Assembly: GCF_009766085.1 (NCBI RefSeq)
Contig: NZ_LMUF01000030.1
Coordinates: 435,632 to 499,631 of the forward strand
Length of the DNA stretch: 64,000 nt
Direction: 5' to 3'
Origin: Burkholderia sp. S171
Lineage (GTDB): Bacteria; Pseudomonadota; Gammaproteobacteria; Burkholderiales; Burkholderiaceae
Shown: one piece after another, positions 19,615 to 28,061 of the stretch
Numbering within the stretch: position 1 is the stretch's first letter
Layout: the number at the start of each line of letters is the position of its first letter
Notes under the pieces: generated by a model
What the model saw: the letters and a program-made list of their open reading frames with translations, nothing else
Told to the model about the DNA's origin: nothing
Databases searched by the model: none
Made by a program: the position numbers and the translations under genes

Positions 19615-19923
19615 TTAGCGATGTGCTGCAAACATCTTGCCGGGTTTCAGCAAGCGCCGGCCGCGCAGCGCCCAATAGATACCCGCCATCCCCAACACTG
19701 CCGCGCTGCCGAGCACGAGCACCGGAGAAACCTGTTGCGGCGCAGGATTGCTGGTAGCGACGATCATGGCGGCGACCAGCGCCACGCCCGCCTGCACAAA
19801 GGCGCGCATGGCCCGGCTGCGATGGTCGGAAAAACGCACTGAACGCGACATGGGCGTGCGCGTGAACGGCTCGAAAAGGATCAGGCCGGCAACGAGGGCA
19901 ACTAGCAGGTTCATCAGGATCAT
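19615..19923 (-). CDS. Small membrane protein, function unknown
   Basis: A 102-residue protein not recognised. It has three hydrophobic segments, at about residues 4-17 (MNLLVALVAGLILF), 43-57 (AGVALVAAMIVATS) and 66-84 (VSPVLVLGSAAVLGMAGIYWAL), separated by Arg-rich loops, and a basic C-terminus. That looks like a small inner-membrane protein. The start could be 19923 or the ATG at 19914; neither has a clear ribosome-binding site. A hairpin follows the stop. It stands alone between the IclR region and a lipoprotein on the other strand. Confidence 0.55.
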   Translation of the reverse strand: MILMNLLVALVAGLILFEPFTRTPMSRSVRFSDHRSRAMRAFVQAGVALVAAMIVATSNPAPQQVSPVLVLGSAAVLGMAGIYWALRGRRLLKPGKMFAAHR

Positions 19924-20227
19924 GACAACACTTCAATATCGAATTCAGGGATGGCCGCACTATAAGAAGCGGCGTCGATGAAATGAATCAGAAGCGTCTT
20001 AAAGCGGGTTGAATTTCACCTGTTCGGATGCGGTGCGGCGGGTATTACTGCGATTTGTTTGAATTACGCCTGAAACCTGGCCTGACGGCCAGCATTGCCC
20101 GGTTGAAGGAACCGAGCCCGGTGCGCACGGTTATCATGGGGTTCGAAATAGCCGTTGAAGCGGTGAATGAAGCGGTGAATGTAACAATCGGGCAGATGCA
20201 GCTTGCTTGCCCAACAGGACAATGACG
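19924..20227. other. Divergent intergenic region with a 12-base tandem duplication
   Basis: No gene is supported here. GAAGCGGTGAAT occurs twice in perfect tandem at 20157-20180, about 50 bases before the lipoprotein start. The rest shows nothing notable; it must contain the promoters of the flanking divergent genes. Confidence 0.5.
20157..20180. repeat. Perfect 12-base tandem duplication
   Basis: Two adjacent copies of GAAGCGGTGAAT sit in the likely 5' leader or promoter of the lipoprotein gene at 20228. They could be regulator half-sites or a replication slippage product. Confidence 0.6.
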
Positions 20228-20722
20228 ATGCAAAAGAACAGGATGAATCGGCTGGCCAGCGCCGTGGTTGCGCTTGGACTTCTCGCGGCATGTGAAAAGC
20301 ACGACGCGGCGGCGGGGCAGGCCGCTGGTGCGCTGAACAACGTAGCCAGCCAGGCTGGCCAGAAATTCGATCAGGCGGCGAACTATGTCGGCCAGCAGGT
20401 CGATTCGGTCAAGCAGTCCGCGCAGTCGAACCTGCAGTCGGCAGGTACCTTGCCGGATATGTCGGCGAGCGGCGTGGCAGCCGCCGCACGAGCCAATCTG
20501 GCAGGTGCGGCGAGCGCGACAAACGCGGCTATCGTGAACGCTGCAAGCGATACCGGTGCCGGCCTGCAGTCGGCCGGGCGCAAATTGCAGGACTGGTCGG
20601 CAAGCTCGGCTTCGGGAACGAGCTCAGGCAGTTCGTCGAGCAGTTCGTCGGGCGGCGCATCGAGTGGTTCGGCCGCTACGTCGGCTGACCCCGGAAACGC
20701 CCGCTCGGATATGGACAAATAG
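20228..20722 (+). CDS. Lipoprotein, function unknown
   Basis: A 164-residue protein with a type II signal peptide: basic start MQKNRMNRL, hydrophobic core and lipobox LLAAC, placing the lipidated cysteine at about residue 23. The mature part is rich in Ala, Gln and Ser with amphipathic repeats (QKFDQAANYVGQQVDSVKQS), suggesting a helical periplasmic rod. It ends in a Ser/Gly tract of about 30 residues that is likely disordered. AGGA lies 7 bases before the ATG at 20228; an ATG two codons earlier is also in frame. An MscS-type channel gene follows in the same direction. I do not recognise the family. Confidence 0.75.
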   Translation: MQKNRMNRLASAVVALGLLAACEKHDAAAGQAAGALNNVASQAGQKFDQAANYVGQQVDSVKQSAQSNLQSAGTLPDMSASGVAAAARANLAGAASATNAAIVNAASDTGAGLQSAGRKLQDWSASSASGTSSGSSSSSSSGGASSGSAATSADPGNARSDMDK

Positions 20723-20887
20723 GCGACAACCGGCTGGGTCACGCAACCCGCCGCGCTGTTCAACGCCGTCATCCCGGCGCGTGCGGACTAACATCTCGTT
20801 ACCCGCGTGACCGTTTTGTCTAAAGATTATTTCAGCGCAGCGGCTAAACTGGCGGTCTTTTACCTTTTTTGCCTTTTGCGCACCGCC

Positions 20888-23452
20888 ATGAAACCAAGCC
20901 GCATCCGGGCGCTCGCTAGCGCGCTGGTATTCGCCGCGTTGGTCAGCTCGGCGCTCACCGTTTTTGCCCTGAACGCCAACGCCGCCCCTCCTGCGCTCAC
21001 GTTGCCGTCGTTTCAGGAACTCATCAACAAACCGGCGGCATCCAGCCCCGGCTCGGCATCTGCGACGGCTTCCGGCACGGCCGACGCCGCGGCCAGTCCG
21101 GCCAGCGACGTCGATCTGACGCGCTCGCTCGACACGGTCATCTCCACGCTGGACAACGACCGGGAGCGCACGGCGCTGGTCGCGCAGTTGAAAAAGCTCC
21201 GCGACGCCAAGCGTGACGCCCAAAGCGCCGTGCAACCGGCTGACTCATCGGCTGCGTCCGACGGTTCCGCCGCGGCAGTACTGCCGGAAGTGGCTGCGGC
21301 TTCGTCGGCGAGTTCAACGACGGCAGCCTCGTCGGTCGTCGCCGCTATCACGCCCAAAACGGGCCTGCTTGGGGCGATCGCGTCCGGATTGTCGAGCGTA
21401 GAGGCTGACTTCAGCCGCGGCCGTACGCCGCTTGCTTATTGGGGCGGTCGCCTGAACGCCGCGGGCAATGAGCTTTTCACCATTGTCTCGGGCCAGAGCC
21501 GCGAGAGTTTTGGTCACACTCTGCTTAACTATTGCCTGATGCTGGCTGGCTGGGGCGTGTGCGCTTTTCTGCTGGTCTACTTCCAGCGGTACTTGCACGC
21601 GCGTTACAAGGTTCATTTCGGGCTGCGTGCCAATCCGACCACGAGCGAGCTTCTGATCTTCGCGCTGCGGCGGGTCGGGCCGTACCTGTTCGCGTTTATC
21701 GCAGCGCTGACTTTTGCGCGGCTGATGCCGGTGTCGCTGGGCCGCACGCTCGCGATGGTGACGGCATACGCGATTGTCGCGGGCGCCGTGTTTTCATCGA
21801 TCTGCCTGATCATGTTCTCGCTGTTCGGCTCGGCGCATCGCCGGGTGGCGGTGCATCTGCTGATTCTGCATGCGCGTCGGCTGTTATTTCTCATTGGCAC
21901 GCTCGGCGCGCTGGGCGACGCCGCCTCGAATTACGACGTGGCGCAACAACTCGGCACGAATCTGTCCGGGCTCCTCTCAACGGTCGCGAACATGGGCGCG
22001 GCGATCCTGACCGCCTATTTCACGCTGGCGTTCCAGCGACCCGTGTCCCACCTGATCCGCAGCCGTTCGTATGAGCAGCGCAGCCAGCACAAGGCCGCGA
22101 CCGAAACGTTCGAGGTGGTCGGCTCGCTCTGGCAGGTGCCCATGCTGCTGCTTGCATCGGCTTCGGTGATCGCGACGCTTGCGGGTATTGGCACCTCCGA
22201 GAACGTCCTGCAAATGGCGATCGCAACCGCCGGCCTGCTGGTGGTCGGACTGTTTCTCAGCGCGGTTACGTTGCGGGTCACGCGATTGCCGCAACGCAAG
22301 ACGCGCCGGCAATCGGCGTATGTACGACGGCTTTTCAAGTTCTTTGGCCGCATGGTCGTGCTGGTGATCTGGCTGGCTTTCCTCGAACTTGCCTCGCGTT
22401 TCTGGGGGTTTTCGCTCACCAAACTGGCCGAGGAAAGCGTGGCCGCGCGCGGCATCACGCATGCGGTGAGCGCGATCCTGCTGACTATTTTTATTGCATG
22501 GCTGGTGTGGATCCTGATCGATACGGGGATTCAGGAGGCGCTCAATCCGAACACGCCGCGTGGCAAAGGGCGCGGTCCGAGCATGCGCGCGCGCACCATG
22601 CTGCCGCTGATCCGCAACGTGGTGTTCGTCGGACTGCTGAGCGTTGCCGCGATTATTACCGCGGCAAATCTTGGACTGAACGTGACGCCGTTGCTTGCTG
22701 GCGCCGGCGTGATCGGGCTGGCGGTGGGTTTTGGTGCGCAGTCGCTGGTGGCCGATCTGATAACGGGACTTTTCATCATCATCGAGGACACCATTTCTGT
22801 CGGTGATTCTATCGAGGTCGACGGCGGCCATGCGGGCGTGGTGGAAACGCTGACTATCCGTACTGTGCGGCTGCGCGATGGGCAAGGCGCTATTCACGCC
22901 ATTCCGTTTTCGCAGATCAAGGTGGTGAAGAACTTGTCGCGCGATTTTGCTTATGCGGTGTTCGAAGTGCGGGTGCCGTTTTCCGCCGATGTCGACCAGA
23001 TCACGCAGATGATTCGTGAAGTCGGTGCTGAATTGATGGCCGATTTTCGATACCGGCGCGAGATGCTGGGGCCGATCGAAGTGTGGGGGCTGGACCGTTT
23101 CGATCCTAACTGGATGGTCGTGAAAGGGCAGATCAAGACCCTGCCGCTGAAGCAATGGAGTGTCGCGCGGGCATTTAACGTCAGGGTCAAGCGCAAGATG
23201 GACGAAATCGGCATGGACGTTCCGGTGCCGCAAATGCAGCTGCGGGTGTCGCGGGAATCCGGGGGAATGGAAACGGATTTGACCGATCTGGAAGAGTTGA
23301 CGGAAGCGGCGCCGCTGTCGCCGGTGGAGCGCAGCGCGGCAGCCATGGCCCGCGATGTTTCGCATAAATCCCAGGCCGCGCCGCCGCCGACCGATCAATC
23401 CGTGCAAGTGCCGCCGCAGATTCCAACGGCGTCTGAGCCGGGGAAAGGGTAG
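20888..23452 (+). CDS. MscS-family mechanosensitive channel, large form
   Basis: Inner-membrane channel that opens on membrane tension during hypo-osmotic shock. The chosen start gives 854 residues and a signal peptide (MKPSRIRALASALVF, cleavage near NANA-APPA). A GTG at 20807 is in frame but would put extra hydrophobic residues before the signal. A periplasmic Ala/Ser-rich region follows, then several membrane helices. The conserved MscS core runs from about residue 610: LLAGAGVIGLAVGFGAQSLV is the pore helix, then FIIIEDTISVGDSIEVDG and the beta domain IPFSQIKVVKNLSRDFAY. The overall size places it among large multi-helix MscS homologues. The C-terminus is Pro-rich. No strong ribosome-binding site is seen. 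Confidence 0.9.
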   Translation: MKPSRIRALASALVFAALVSSALTVFALNANAAPPALTLPSFQELINKPAASSPGSASATASGTADAAASPASDVDLTRSLDTVISTLDNDRERTALVAQLKKLRDAKRDAQSAVQPADSSAASDGSAAAVLPEVAAASSASSTTAASSVVAAITPKTGLLGAIASGLSSVEADFSRGRTPLAYWGGRLNAAGNELFTIVSGQSRESFGHTLLNYCLMLAGWGVCAFLLVYFQRYLHARYKVHFGLRANPTTSELLIFALRRVGPYLFAFIAALTFARLMPVSLGRTLAMVTAYAIVAGAVFSSICLIMFSLFGSAHRRVAVHLLILHARRLLFLIGTLGALGDAASNYDVAQQLGTNLSGLLSTVANMGAAILTAYFTLAFQRPVSHLIRSRSYEQRSQHKAATETFEVVGSLWQVPMLLLASASVIATLAGIGTSENVLQMAIATAGLLVVGLFLSAVTLRVTRLPQRKTRRQSAYVRRLFKFFGRMVVLVIWLAFLELASRFWGFSLTKLAEESVAARGITHAVSAILLTIFIAWLVWILIDTGIQEALNPNTPRGKGRGPSMRARTMLPLIRNVVFVGLLSVAAIITAANLGLNVTPLLAGAGVIGLAVGFGAQSLVADLITGLFIIIEDTISVGDSIEVDGGHAGVVETLTIRTVRLRDGQGAIHAIPFSQIKVVKNLSRDFAYAVFEVRVPFSADVDQITQMIREVGAELMADFRYRREMLGPIEVWGLDRFDPNWMVVKGQIKTLPLKQWSVARAFNVRVKRKMDEIGMDVPVPQMQLRVSRESGGMETDLTDLEELTEAAPLSPVERSAAAMARDVSHKSQAAPPPTDQSVQVPPQIPTASEPGKG

Positions 23453-23506
23453 GGCAGTTCTGCGCGGCTGTTTCTGTATGACCGGACTGACGCGCGCCGT
23501 CGCGCG

Positions 23507-24058
23507 TTAAGCGGCAACCGTGACGAGATCGTTGACATGGGTCGAGATGCGCGCGGCGGGCACGCCGTAGACATGGATCGAGACCGCGGTGCGTCCCTTG
23601 ACCGATGCGTTGCCTAACTGGTGAATTGCCGCACGCCCCGCGCCGACAAAGGACACCGCCCCGTGCGCCCGCTCGTGGCGGCGCGTTTGAACTGCCCGGT
23701 GCGTGTCGGGATCCCACGCGAACAGCGTCTCTGACAGCGTTCCTTCAATAACCGTGTAAGCGCACCACGTGTGATGACCGTGTACCGGGCTCTCTTGACC
23801 GGCTTGCCAGACGAGCGCAGCGACGGCATAGCGGCCGAGCGGATCGGCGACCAGCAAATGCCGTCGATAACAATCCAGCCCGCCTTCACGCTGGGCATCG
23901 GATAAAAGACCAGCTTCCCGGGCCAAGCCATTGAGAGCGGACCGCACGCTCAGCGCGAACCTTGCCGACGACGGATCGAGGCAACAGGCTTGGTCGAGTG
24001 CATCGGACAACCGCGCGAGCGGCGATTTTGTAGCAAGGGCGGAGGTGGCAAAGGTCAT
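23507..24058 (-). CDS. Thiol dioxygenase (cysteine dioxygenase family)
   Basis: Non-haem iron cupin that oxidises a small thiol, such as cysteine or 3-mercaptopropionate, to its sulfinate. From the chosen start it has 183 residues. Iron ligands are likely His93 and His95 in PVHGHHTWCAYTVIEG and His146 in AAIHQLGN, giving the three-histidine site of the family. SIHVYG at 160-165 matches the Ser-His-Tyr triad of cysteine dioxygenases. The open frame extends far upstream, but that part has no family features and overlaps the divergent Lrp gene, so MTFATSALA is taken as the start. It is transcribed away from an Lrp/AsnC regulator. Which thiol it uses cannot be decided. Confidence 0.88.
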   Translation of the reverse strand: MTFATSALATKSPLARLSDALDQACCLDPSSARFALSVRSALNGLAREAGLLSDAQREGGLDCYRRHLLVADPLGRYAVAALVWQAGQESPVHGHHTWCAYTVIEGTLSETLFAWDPDTHRAVQTRRHERAHGAVSFVGAGRAAIHQLGNASVKGRTAVSIHVYGVPAARISTHVNDLVTVAA

Positions 24059-24133
24059 GGCGGGGCTCGTCAGACAAGCGGAATCAGGCAGAAAGGAGCG
24101 GAAAGTCGAGCTTCTTTTATACCGGTTTGCTTG

Positions 24134-24189
24134 TGGAAAAAGTTTCCATATAATTTCGCCAAGGCACGAAAAAGTAGAATAATTTCCTA
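24134..24189. promoter_or_regulatory. Shared promoter region with Lrp-like site
   Basis: Between the divergent dioxygenase and Lrp genes there is a palindrome TGGAAA-AAG-TTTCCA at 24134-24148, then TATAAT at 24149-24154, a good -10 for the Lrp gene with TTTGCT 17 bases upstream. TAGAATAATTTCCTA at 24175-24189 matches 13 of 15 positions of the E. coli Lrp consensus (YAGHAWATTWTDCTR). This suggests self-regulation and control of the dioxygenase. Confidence 0.55.
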
Positions 24190-24208
24190 CAAGGGGCGGG
24201 CTGTGGGC

Positions 24209-24685
24209 ATGGACCTTATCGATCGCAAGTTGCTGGAGCTGCTGCAGGAAGACGTGACAATGCCGATTGCCGAACTGGCGACGCGCGTCAATCTCTCGCA
24301 GACGCCATGCTGGAAACGTGTGCAACGGTTGAAGGAAACCGGCGTGATTCGCGCTCAGGTCGCGCTGTGCGATCCGCGCAAGCTGGGGGTCGGGACAACC
24401 GTATTCGTCGCGGTGAAGACGAATCAGCACACGCAGACCTGGGCGGAGGACTTCACGCGCGCGGTGCGCGACATTCCCGAAGTCGTCGAGGTGTATCGAA
24501 TGAGCGGGGAAACGGACTATCTGATGCGCGTGGTGGTGTCGGATATCGACGATTACGACCGTGTGTACAAAACGCTGATTCGCGCTGTCCCGCTTTACGA
24601 CGTGAGTTCGAGTTTCGCGATGGAACAGATCAAATATTCCACCGCGCTGCCAGTGCGGTCCCCGCTCGGGGTCACGGGAAACTGA
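24209..24685 (+). CDS. Lrp/AsnC family transcriptional regulator
   Basis: A 158-residue DNA-binding regulator that senses amino acids or related metabolites. The N-terminal helix-turn-helix is MDLIDRKLLELLQEDVTM followed by IAELATRVNLSQTPCWKRV. The C-terminal RAM domain starts near residue 65 (VGTTVFVAVKTNQH) and contains VVEVYRMSGETDYLMRVVV. The ATG at 24209 is used; an in-frame GTG at 24203 has better spacing from AAGGGG and would add two residues. It diverges from a thiol dioxygenase, so it probably controls cysteine or thiol breakdown. A near-consensus Lrp site sits just upstream. Confidence 0.93.
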   Translation: MDLIDRKLLELLQEDVTMPIAELATRVNLSQTPCWKRVQRLKETGVIRAQVALCDPRKLGVGTTVFVAVKTNQHTQTWAEDFTRAVRDIPEVVEVYRMSGETDYLMRVVVSDIDDYDRVYKTLIRAVPLYDVSSSFAMEQIKYSTALPVRSPLGVTGN

Positions 24686-24806
24686 GGTTTTGTGCGTGAG
24701 ATGGAACGCGTTCTGCGTGGAGGAGGGAAGGCTGCCGCAACCCTTCTGAAATCCATGTCGGGTAAGATCGTGCGCTTCGTCCAATCCCACTCAGAGCTTC
24801 GATTTC

Positions 24807-25013
24807 ATGACCGATGACCGCCGCAAAAAGGCCCCGACGCGGAAGAACCCCACCTTCGCGATCAGTATTCTTATCGTGGTCGTGGTGCTGCTTGTGATCG
24901 GCACATTGTTCTTCAACGCGATCCGCGACAAGCGCGCGTACGAAAGAGAGAATCCGCCGGAAGCAGCGAGCGCTACCGTTCCCGCTGCGGCTGCGACGGG
25001 CGCTTCCCAGTAA
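24807..25013 (+). CDS. Small single-pass membrane protein
   Basis: A 68-residue protein, not recognised. It has a basic N-terminus (MTDDRRKKAPTRKNP), one strong hydrophobic segment at about residues 17-37 (FAISILIVVVVLLVIGTLFF) and a charged then Ala-rich tail. By charge the N-terminus should be cytoplasmic. Base composition and codon use match the neighbours. The ribosome-binding site is weak (GAGCTTCG). It lies between the Lrp gene and the convergent FUSC gene. Confidence 0.65.
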   Translation: MTDDRRKKAPTRKNPTFAISILIVVVVLLVIGTLFFNAIRDKRAYERENPPEAASATVPAAAATGASQ

Positions 25014-25064
25014 CGCCCTTTCAACCTGCAGCTTCTGCGTTTGTGGCGGTTATACGACCGGCCG

Positions 25065-27806
25065 TCACTCCGGCAGGTTGATCAGGCTCGCGTCCTTTCG
25101 AATCAGGAGCGACGCCGTCAGCATCTGCTTGCACTGATGCGCAAGCAGCTTCAGATCCTGGACCGCATCGGCCGGGATATCCTGGGCGCGTTCCGCATCC
25201 ACCACCATTGAATCCAGTTCGCGCGTGAGCAGTTTCGACTGCTCGCCTTGATCTTCCGGCGCGGGTACACCGTCCTGCGCCTGCGTTAGATTGTCGCGGA
25301 TGACGGTCAGCGCGCGCTGCACGGGTTGCGCCGCGTGCCCCGCGGCAGACTTCCCTACCGATTGCAGCAACGGCCCCGCCGCCGTGATCTGCGACGCGAG
25401 CACGTGGCTGCGGATCAGCAGGTCGTTGAGTTCAGGCACGAACTTTTGCTGCGCTTTCGGTTCGAGCATCATGCGCTGAAACGCCTGGCCGAGATTCGCA
25501 AACGCTATATGCACGTTCTTGCGCGCGAGGCGATAGCGGAAGTCGCTGTCGAGCGCCTCCGCTGCAATGGCTGCCGCCGCAGAGGCACCTGAAATGGCGG
25601 TCGCGGCGGCGCTTTCGCCGGTGGCGGTCTTTTTCTTCGATGCCGCGGCCGGACGATTGCTGCCCGTTTCAGTGACGGCCGGTTGATCTGAGCTCTTGGC
25701 TGTCGCGCCTGAGAGTGATTGGGCAGCATCGTCCGCTTGTTTCACGGCCCGGGGAGGCTGCGCTTCGCCCGACGTATCCGTGGCTGACGCGGCGACTGCT
25801 TGCCTATTGAGGCTTGTTGAGGCTATCTCGTCGTTCGCGATGCCTGCTGCGTTGCGTTCGTTCAATACCGCTGAGTCCGCCAAATCGGTTGCCCGGTCGC
25901 TCACGACGGGTGGAAAGTTGGCGTTGCCGCCACTTGTCAAACTGAGGGAAGCATCGCCCGCTGTCGCGAGTTCCGTTTCGCCGGCTTCCACCCGCGCAAG
26001 CGCGGCCGTTGCCGCTTGCGCTGTTCCCGCGTTGGCATCGGCGAAAAGATTGGCGTCCGCCGTGCCCTTGGATTCAGCCTGAACTGCAGGCTTGCCGGTC
26101 CACCACCAGCTTGCTTCAAGATAATTTCGCATTGCGCCAATCATGTCGCGCACCTGCTTGCCCATCAGCCGGTATTCCCAGTACGGAAACAGATGGCTGG
26201 CAGCAATCGCGATGGCGCATCCGACGGCGGTGTCAATGGCGCGTTCGCCGATCAGCCGCATGCCGCCCGGCGCAAGCAGGTGCAGCATCAGCAACACGTA
26301 GGCCGACGTGAACACCACGCTCGCTGTGTAGTTGAACAGCAGCAGGCTGTAGCTCATGACCATGCAGGCGAACATGGCAACCAGCAACACGTGCGGGTCC
26401 TTCACCACCAGGATCAGCCCGACGCACGCCGTACAGCCGATCGCCGTGCCGATAATCCGCTGCACATTACGCTGTTTGGTGAGCGAATAACCGGGCTTGA
26501 GAATGATGACCGTTGTCATCACGATCCAGTACGCGTTGGTGAGCGGCAGCAGACGTCCGAGCCAGAACCCGACGCCCACGGCGATGGTCACGCGCAGCGC
26601 GTGCCGGAAGCTCGGTGAGGCCATCGTCAGGTTTGAAAATATCTGCATGAACGGCACGCGGCGGCTCGACACAAAACGTGACAAAGTCGGATCGACGCGA
26701 ATCACCGTTTCGGTGATGCTCGGATCATGCCGCGTCTGGCGACGCATTTTGTCGATCAACCGTGTCGCACTCCAAAGCCTCCTGAACGCCGCGGACACTG
26801 CGGAATAGGCTTCCGGGTTCTTCTTCGGGACGTCGTGCCGGCGCATCTGGTCGAGTTCATATTCGATCGCGCGCAACTCCGCTTTCACGTTGATTCGAGC
26901 CCGGGCCGGCCGGTTTTGCAGCACGGCCAGCCCGATGTCCTCGAGATCGAGCGCAGTCTTTCGCATCAGGTCACGATAGAAGATCAGGATGTCCTGCCCG
27001 CCGAAGGTGTTGCGCACCAGCGGGTAATCGGTGTGTGCGCCCACGAACATCTCGTGCAGGTCGACCACGTTGATGAAGAGGTTGAAGAGCATGACGCGGC
27101 GGGCATCGAGCTTGCCGCTTCGCAGTTTCGGCAGGTTGCGCAGCACGATGTCGCGCGCTGCATCCTGGCGCTCAACCGCCGCGATCTGATTTTCGATCAG
27201 TTTTCGGTAACACTCGTCGAGATTGGCGTCCAGATCGTAAAAAGCCGAGCGCGAGAGCAGATATTCGGCGCACCTGAACACACTCTCGGCCAGCGCCTGG
27301 CGCTCAATGCGATAGACGAGCAAACGGCTGACAAAGGTCGCCCAGTAGGTGTACCAAAGGCCGCCGAGCAGGATCCATGAAGCGTTGATGAGCGCCTGCA
27401 TGGGCGTGAAATGCTCTTCCAGCGTCACGATCATCATGAAGAGCGTAGCGAAGCTGATCTGCGGCCAGCGGTTGCCGTACACCACGACCAGCGACAGCAC
27501 GAACGTGAGCGGCACGACCGTCAGCCACAACGTGACGGCATTCGCGCTCGCGATGCCGGTAGCAAGTGCCGACAAAAAGCCAATCACCGTACAGGCCAGC
27601 ATCTCGTTGTGCTTGTACTTCAACGGCCCCGGCATGTCGACGACGCTCGCACCCAGTGCACCGGTCGCAATGGTGAAGCCAAGTTCACGATTGTGAAATA
27701 CAGTCAGCATCAGGATGGCCGGCAGCGAGACGCCGAGCGCGATCCGCAAGCCACCGAAGAAGTACTGGCTATAAATGAATTTTCTGATTTCTAGCGAGTA
27801 ACGCAT
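25065..27806 (-). CDS. FUSC family (YccS-like) membrane protein
   Basis: A 913-residue inner-membrane protein of the FUSC superfamily, which includes aromatic-acid exporters (AaeB) and the YccS/YhfK group. It begins MRYSLEIRKFIYSQYFFGG with AGGAAG just upstream. Two hydrophobic bundles are present: about residues 15-150, with the block YKHNEMLACTVIGFLSALATG, and 400-550, with ITTVIILKPGYSL-like VMTTVIILKPGYSLTKQRN and IDTAVGCAIAIAASHLFPYWE. A cytoplasmic domain lies between. Residues from about 570 to 750 form an Ala/Ser/Thr/Glu-rich low-complexity insertion before a final helical region. Substrate unknown. It is divergent from recC. Confidence 0.9.
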   Translation of the reverse strand: MRYSLEIRKFIYSQYFFGGLRIALGVSLPAILMLTVFHNRELGFTIATGALGASVVDMPGPLKYKHNEMLACTVIGFLSALATGIASANAVTLWLTVVPLTFVLSLVVVYGNRWPQISFATLFMMIVTLEEHFTPMQALINASWILLGGLWYTYWATFVSRLLVYRIERQALAESVFRCAEYLLSRSAFYDLDANLDECYRKLIENQIAAVERQDAARDIVLRNLPKLRSGKLDARRVMLFNLFINVVDLHEMFVGAHTDYPLVRNTFGGQDILIFYRDLMRKTALDLEDIGLAVLQNRPARARINVKAELRAIEYELDQMRRHDVPKKNPEAYSAVSAAFRRLWSATRLIDKMRRQTRHDPSITETVIRVDPTLSRFVSSRRVPFMQIFSNLTMASPSFRHALRVTIAVGVGFWLGRLLPLTNAYWIVMTTVIILKPGYSLTKQRNVQRIIGTAIGCTACVGLILVVKDPHVLLVAMFACMVMSYSLLLFNYTASVVFTSAYVLLMLHLLAPGGMRLIGERAIDTAVGCAIAIAASHLFPYWEYRLMGKQVRDMIGAMRNYLEASWWWTGKPAVQAESKGTADANLFADANAGTAQAATAALARVEAGETELATAGDASLSLTSGGNANFPPVVSDRATDLADSAVLNERNAAGIANDEIASTSLNRQAVAASATDTSGEAQPPRAVKQADDAAQSLSGATAKSSDQPAVTETGSNRPAAASKKKTATGESAAATAISGASAAAAIAAEALDSDFRYRLARKNVHIAFANLGQAFQRMMLEPKAQQKFVPELNDLLIRSHVLASQITAAGPLLQSVGKSAAGHAAQPVQRALTVIRDNLTQAQDGVPAPEDQGEQSKLLTRELDSMVVDAERAQDIPADAVQDLKLLAHQCKQMLTASLLIRKDASLINLPE

Positions 27807-28061
27807 CGACTTCCTAGTTTGCTGCCCGGATATCTTCGGGGTGTCTCGGGTCCCGCCATGACCTTGGCATGCCACATGGGCGCACCCGGACCTGACTTAA
27901 TGTGGCTTCGAGTCTAACCCAACTCGACGGCATCCAAACCTAGGCCGTTTGGCCGAATTCCGGATAAGAACGCCCTTTGCTATCCTGTCGTTTCACCTCG
28001 CGACACGTCCGTGGCCTTGGCCGTTCGAGACGTTGCCTTTCATGCCCAACTAGCAGGATCC

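Noticed and set aside
21977..23407. 476-residue minus-strand frame opposite the MscS gene
   Set aside because: No family features, His/Arg-rich, and fully overlaps a recognised channel gene.
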